Below, in pieces: positions 62,491 to 64,000 of a stretch of 64,000 nt of DNA (position 1 is the stretch's first letter; every line of letters begins with the position of its first letter). Origin of the DNA: Rhizobium redzepovicii (GTDB lineage Bacteria > Pseudomonadota > Alphaproteobacteria > Rhizobiales > Rhizobiaceae); contig NZ_JAILYH010000022.1 of the NCBI RefSeq assembly GCF_019793435.1, positions 40,255 through 104,254 on the forward strand. Reading direction: 5' to 3'. The position numbers and the translations under genes were made by a program. Under the pieces are notes generated by a model that searched no databases, was not told the origin of the DNA, and saw only the letters and a list, made by a program, of their open reading frames with translations.

Positions 62491-62734
62491 GACAACACCC
62501 GGCGCAATCTGTTGATTAGCGATACATACCAAATCAAAATGATTCGCCTATAACGTGAAGCCTTCTTTCCGCACTAAATTACAAGTCTGCATTCCGCGTT
62601 CGGAACCAAGCGATCTCTCGGCCTAACCCGAGGAGTTTCGTATCTCCGTTGTCTCTGAAGTACGAGTACCTTCGCCATTCCCCAGGAAGCCGCATTTATA
62701 GCGAAATAGCATATCCAACGACGAAATATGTGGT

Positions 62735-63625
62735 TTATGCCGCTCTGCGGACTGTGATCATCTTCGTGAATTCGGACAATATATCCGGATAAAACTGCGC
62801 TAGGTGACGCACCACTCTCGCATTGGCGGTTATGCGCGTCACGTATCCAATGGCCAGCACCAGGTCGAGATGATCAGCGCCGTAATCTTGCTCAATGGTT
62901 TTGAACTCACGATCAAGTGTCGCCGCTTCCTGCTCCATCAACGAGATTTGGTCTTCGCTGAGCCCAACGGTCTTCTTCTTGGGAGACACGAGCATAGAAT
63001 CCGACGTGGCGGCGACCAAGGACTTGGCATAGCTGACCGTGAATTTGTTCATCACGATCATCAACCCGGCGGCTTCGATCTGCCGCATGGGTTTCATTTT
63101 TCGCAGTTCGCCGATTGTGTTGATGGGGACATGCTTCTCTTTAAGCAGATCAATGGCCTCAGCGCACATCCCGTCCAGTAAGTTCTTCTTATGGCGAATA
63201 CTGGAAATGTTTACATTGAGCGCCCGCGCCAGGCGCTCTTCAGGCACGCCTTTTTCAATCGCCTTCAGGATCATCTTATGTTCCTGGATCGTGGCTAGAC
63301 GACTTATGCGACGATTGTAGGTGTAAGCTTCGTCTTCCGTGGCAACCAGGCAAACCACTTCGGTGTCGCCTCGTTTGGCAAGGACGTCGATACGGATGTG
63401 GCCATCCAAAAGATGAAACTTATCGTGTTGTTGGCTGTCCCGGATAACAACTGGCGGCTCGATGATGCCCACCTCGTCAATCGAGGCGGCTATCTGTGCG
63501 TATTTTACAGATTTCAAAGCAGCGGATGACAATTGCTTCAGGGGCAGAATTTCCGCAATCGGTATCCGTAAGCTCATGTCTTCGAACGAGAGCGGAACAG
63601 AGGAAGTGGCAAAAGAGGATTTCAT
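62735..63625 (-). CDS. ParB-like protein with RepB C-terminal domain
   Basis: 296 residues. The N-terminal ParB nuclease-like fold is IPIAEILPLKQLSSAALKSVKYAQIAASIDEVGIIEPPVVIRD...HLLDGHIRIDVLAKRG, followed by a helix-turn-helix region (VPEERLARALNVNISSIRHKKNLLDGMCAEAIDLLKEKHVPINTIGELRKMKPMRQIEAAGLMI) and the RepB-type C-terminal domain. In rhizobia such genes occur in repABC plasmids and, as isolated pairs with a serine recombinase, in chromosomal islands. It overlaps the upstream small gene by ATGA. A role in segregation or excision control of the island is inferred. Confidence 0.85.
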   Translation of the reverse strand: MKSSFATSSVPLSFEDMSLRIPIAEILPLKQLSSAALKSVKYAQIAASIDEVGIIEPPVVIRDSQQHDKFHLLDGHIRIDVLAKRGDTEVVCLVATEDEAYTYNRRISRLATIQEHKMILKAIEKGVPEERLARALNVNISSIRHKKNLLDGMCAEAIDLLKEKHVPINTIGELRKMKPMRQIEAAGLMIVMNKFTVSYAKSLVAATSDSMLVSPKKKTVGLSEDQISLMEQEAATLDREFKTIEQDYGADHLDLVLAIGYVTRITANARVVRHLAQFYPDILSEFTKMITVRRAA

Positions 63626-63924
63626 CGTGAATGTCCTCGTTCACTCTGGAGCCTCGTAGCCAACGCCTCGGGGAGTGAAGCAAGTCCTTCTTCGCCCAAT
63701 ATGCCGGTGAATTGAGCATCCGCCAGGAGTTTGCGAACGGCCTCTGTAATGAAGGTCAGGCGAGCTTTGGCCGTTTCTGCGCGGCGTATCAGTATCCGCT
63801 TGCGATCAACGTCGTCTTGAAACGCCTTGAGCAAAGCCTCCGACGAAATGGGGCGCGGTTTCCCTTTGCTGGTTGTGATTAGGCATGGAATAAGGACCCC
63901 GCATTTGGGGTGATCGGCGTCCAA
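63622..63924 (-). CDS. Short RepB-C-terminal-like protein, coupled to the ParB-like gene
   Basis: 100 residues from a TTG start. The C-terminal AKARLTFITEAVRKLLADAQFTGILGEEGLASLPEALATRL is like the end of plasmid-partition RepB C-terminal domain proteins in rhizobial mobile elements. No ParB-type N-terminal region is present, so it is either a small partner or a truncated copy. An in-frame TAA upstream limits the frame. Overlap ATGA with the next gene shows coupling. Confidence 0.5.
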   Translation of the reverse strand: MDADHPKCGVLIPCLITTSKGKPRPISSEALLKAFQDDVDRKRILIRRAETAKARLTFITEAVRKLLADAQFTGILGEEGLASLPEALATRLQSERGHSR

Positions 63925-63956
63925 ACGGGACCCCCATCTGCGATGGGGTTACAACA

Positions 63957-63986
63957 GCCTCCGGTTTCATCGGAGGCTTTTTGTTT
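63957..63986 (+). terminator. Rho-independent terminator at the window's right edge
   Basis: GCCTCCG (63957-63963), loop GTTTCAT, CGGAGGC (63971-63977), then TTTTTGTTT. It reads on the plus strand. A second stem (CCCCATC / GATGGGG at 63932-63948) lies just ahead. The gene it serves is unclear. Confidence 0.6.
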
Positions 63987-64000
63987 GGATGCTTATTGTG

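Larger units (their letters stand above)
51355..64000. mobile_element. Genomic island integrated in thyA (left end; right end outside window)
   Basis: From about 51,355 rightward the genes are unrelated to core rhizobial metabolism, and codon use becomes less GC-biased, strongly so in 58,000-63,000. Contents are a nuclease-like module, XRE/DUF6634/AAA-protease genes, a phosphoesterase, a Gabija-type pair and RepB/ParB-like proteins. No integrase is visible; it is expected beyond 64,000. Target-site use inside thyA suggests a site-specific recombinase. Boundary on the left is placed where thyA similarity ends. Confidence 0.85.

Overview
The window looks like a piece of a Rhizobium chromosome (Rhizobiales, probably the R. 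etli / R. leguminosarum side). Coding sequences are GC-rich with strong G/C third-position bias. Gene order (miaA|serB, degP/htrA, hflC-hflK, folA, thyA, ilvI-ilvH with a leader peptide) and family content (BA14K, DUF6429, COG4315, MocR, RIME-like intergenic palindromes) fit that group. No rRNA, tRNA or CRISPR array was seen. All calls come from reading the sequence and its translations; no database search was run.

Positions 1-51,354 are ordinary chromosome. From the left: an sn-glycerol-3-phosphate-type ABC importer (permease cut by the edge, binding protein, divergent ATPase) with a SorC regulator; a polytopic membrane protein with a GtrB-like glycosyltransferase; an AraC regulator divergent from a zinc alcohol dehydrogenase; a Tet(M)-like ribosomal protection gene split by a frameshift; NDH-2; BA14K and PH-domain envelope proteins; an Lrp regulator divergent from an Asp/Glu racemase; a MarR-GNAT fusion; TetR-MFS; HxlR divergent from a quinone-reductase-like SDR; pdxJ; a MerR-LuxR hybrid regulator; a RecD-like helicase; a LysR / CMD-SDR-cupin operon; an MscS-cyclic-nucleotide-domain channel; an Rrf2 regulator; a COG4315 - ECF sigma - anti-sigma group; a cobalt-type nitrile hydratase operon; an SDR-DoxX fusion; exporters; ilvIH behind a transcription attenuator; a HerA-like ATPase; a DapA-like aldolase, LysE exporter and MocR regulator; miaA/serB back to back; then degP, hflCK and folA.

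At about 51,355 thyA stops abruptly. Only its last ~90 codons remain, without the catalytic cysteine, and everything from there to the right edge is a genomic island whose far end lies outside the window. The island carries a two-gene module with a PD-(D/E)xK-like nuclease signature, a tandem-XRE regulator divergent from a DUF6634 protein and a soluble FtsH-like AAA+/M41 protease, a calcineurin-like phosphoesterase, a Gabija-type pair (OLD-family ATPase/TOPRIM nuclease plus UvrD-like helicase), and a translationally coupled RepB/ParB-like pair that probably serves maintenance or transfer of the element. It reads as a defence island. The Gabija-like pair belongs to a known class. The nuclease module and the XRE/DUF6634/protease set are the parts least explained by described systems.

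Regulatory signals that tie genes together: near-identical 21-bp palindromes (TAAGGATA-N5-TATCC) in front of both the CMD-SDR-cupin operon and the Rrf2 gene; an ilvI leader peptide with an Ala-Leu-Ile-Val-Val run followed by competing hairpins; a MarR-type palindrome before the MarR-GNAT gene; and direct repeats before the ABC ATPase and the AraC gene.
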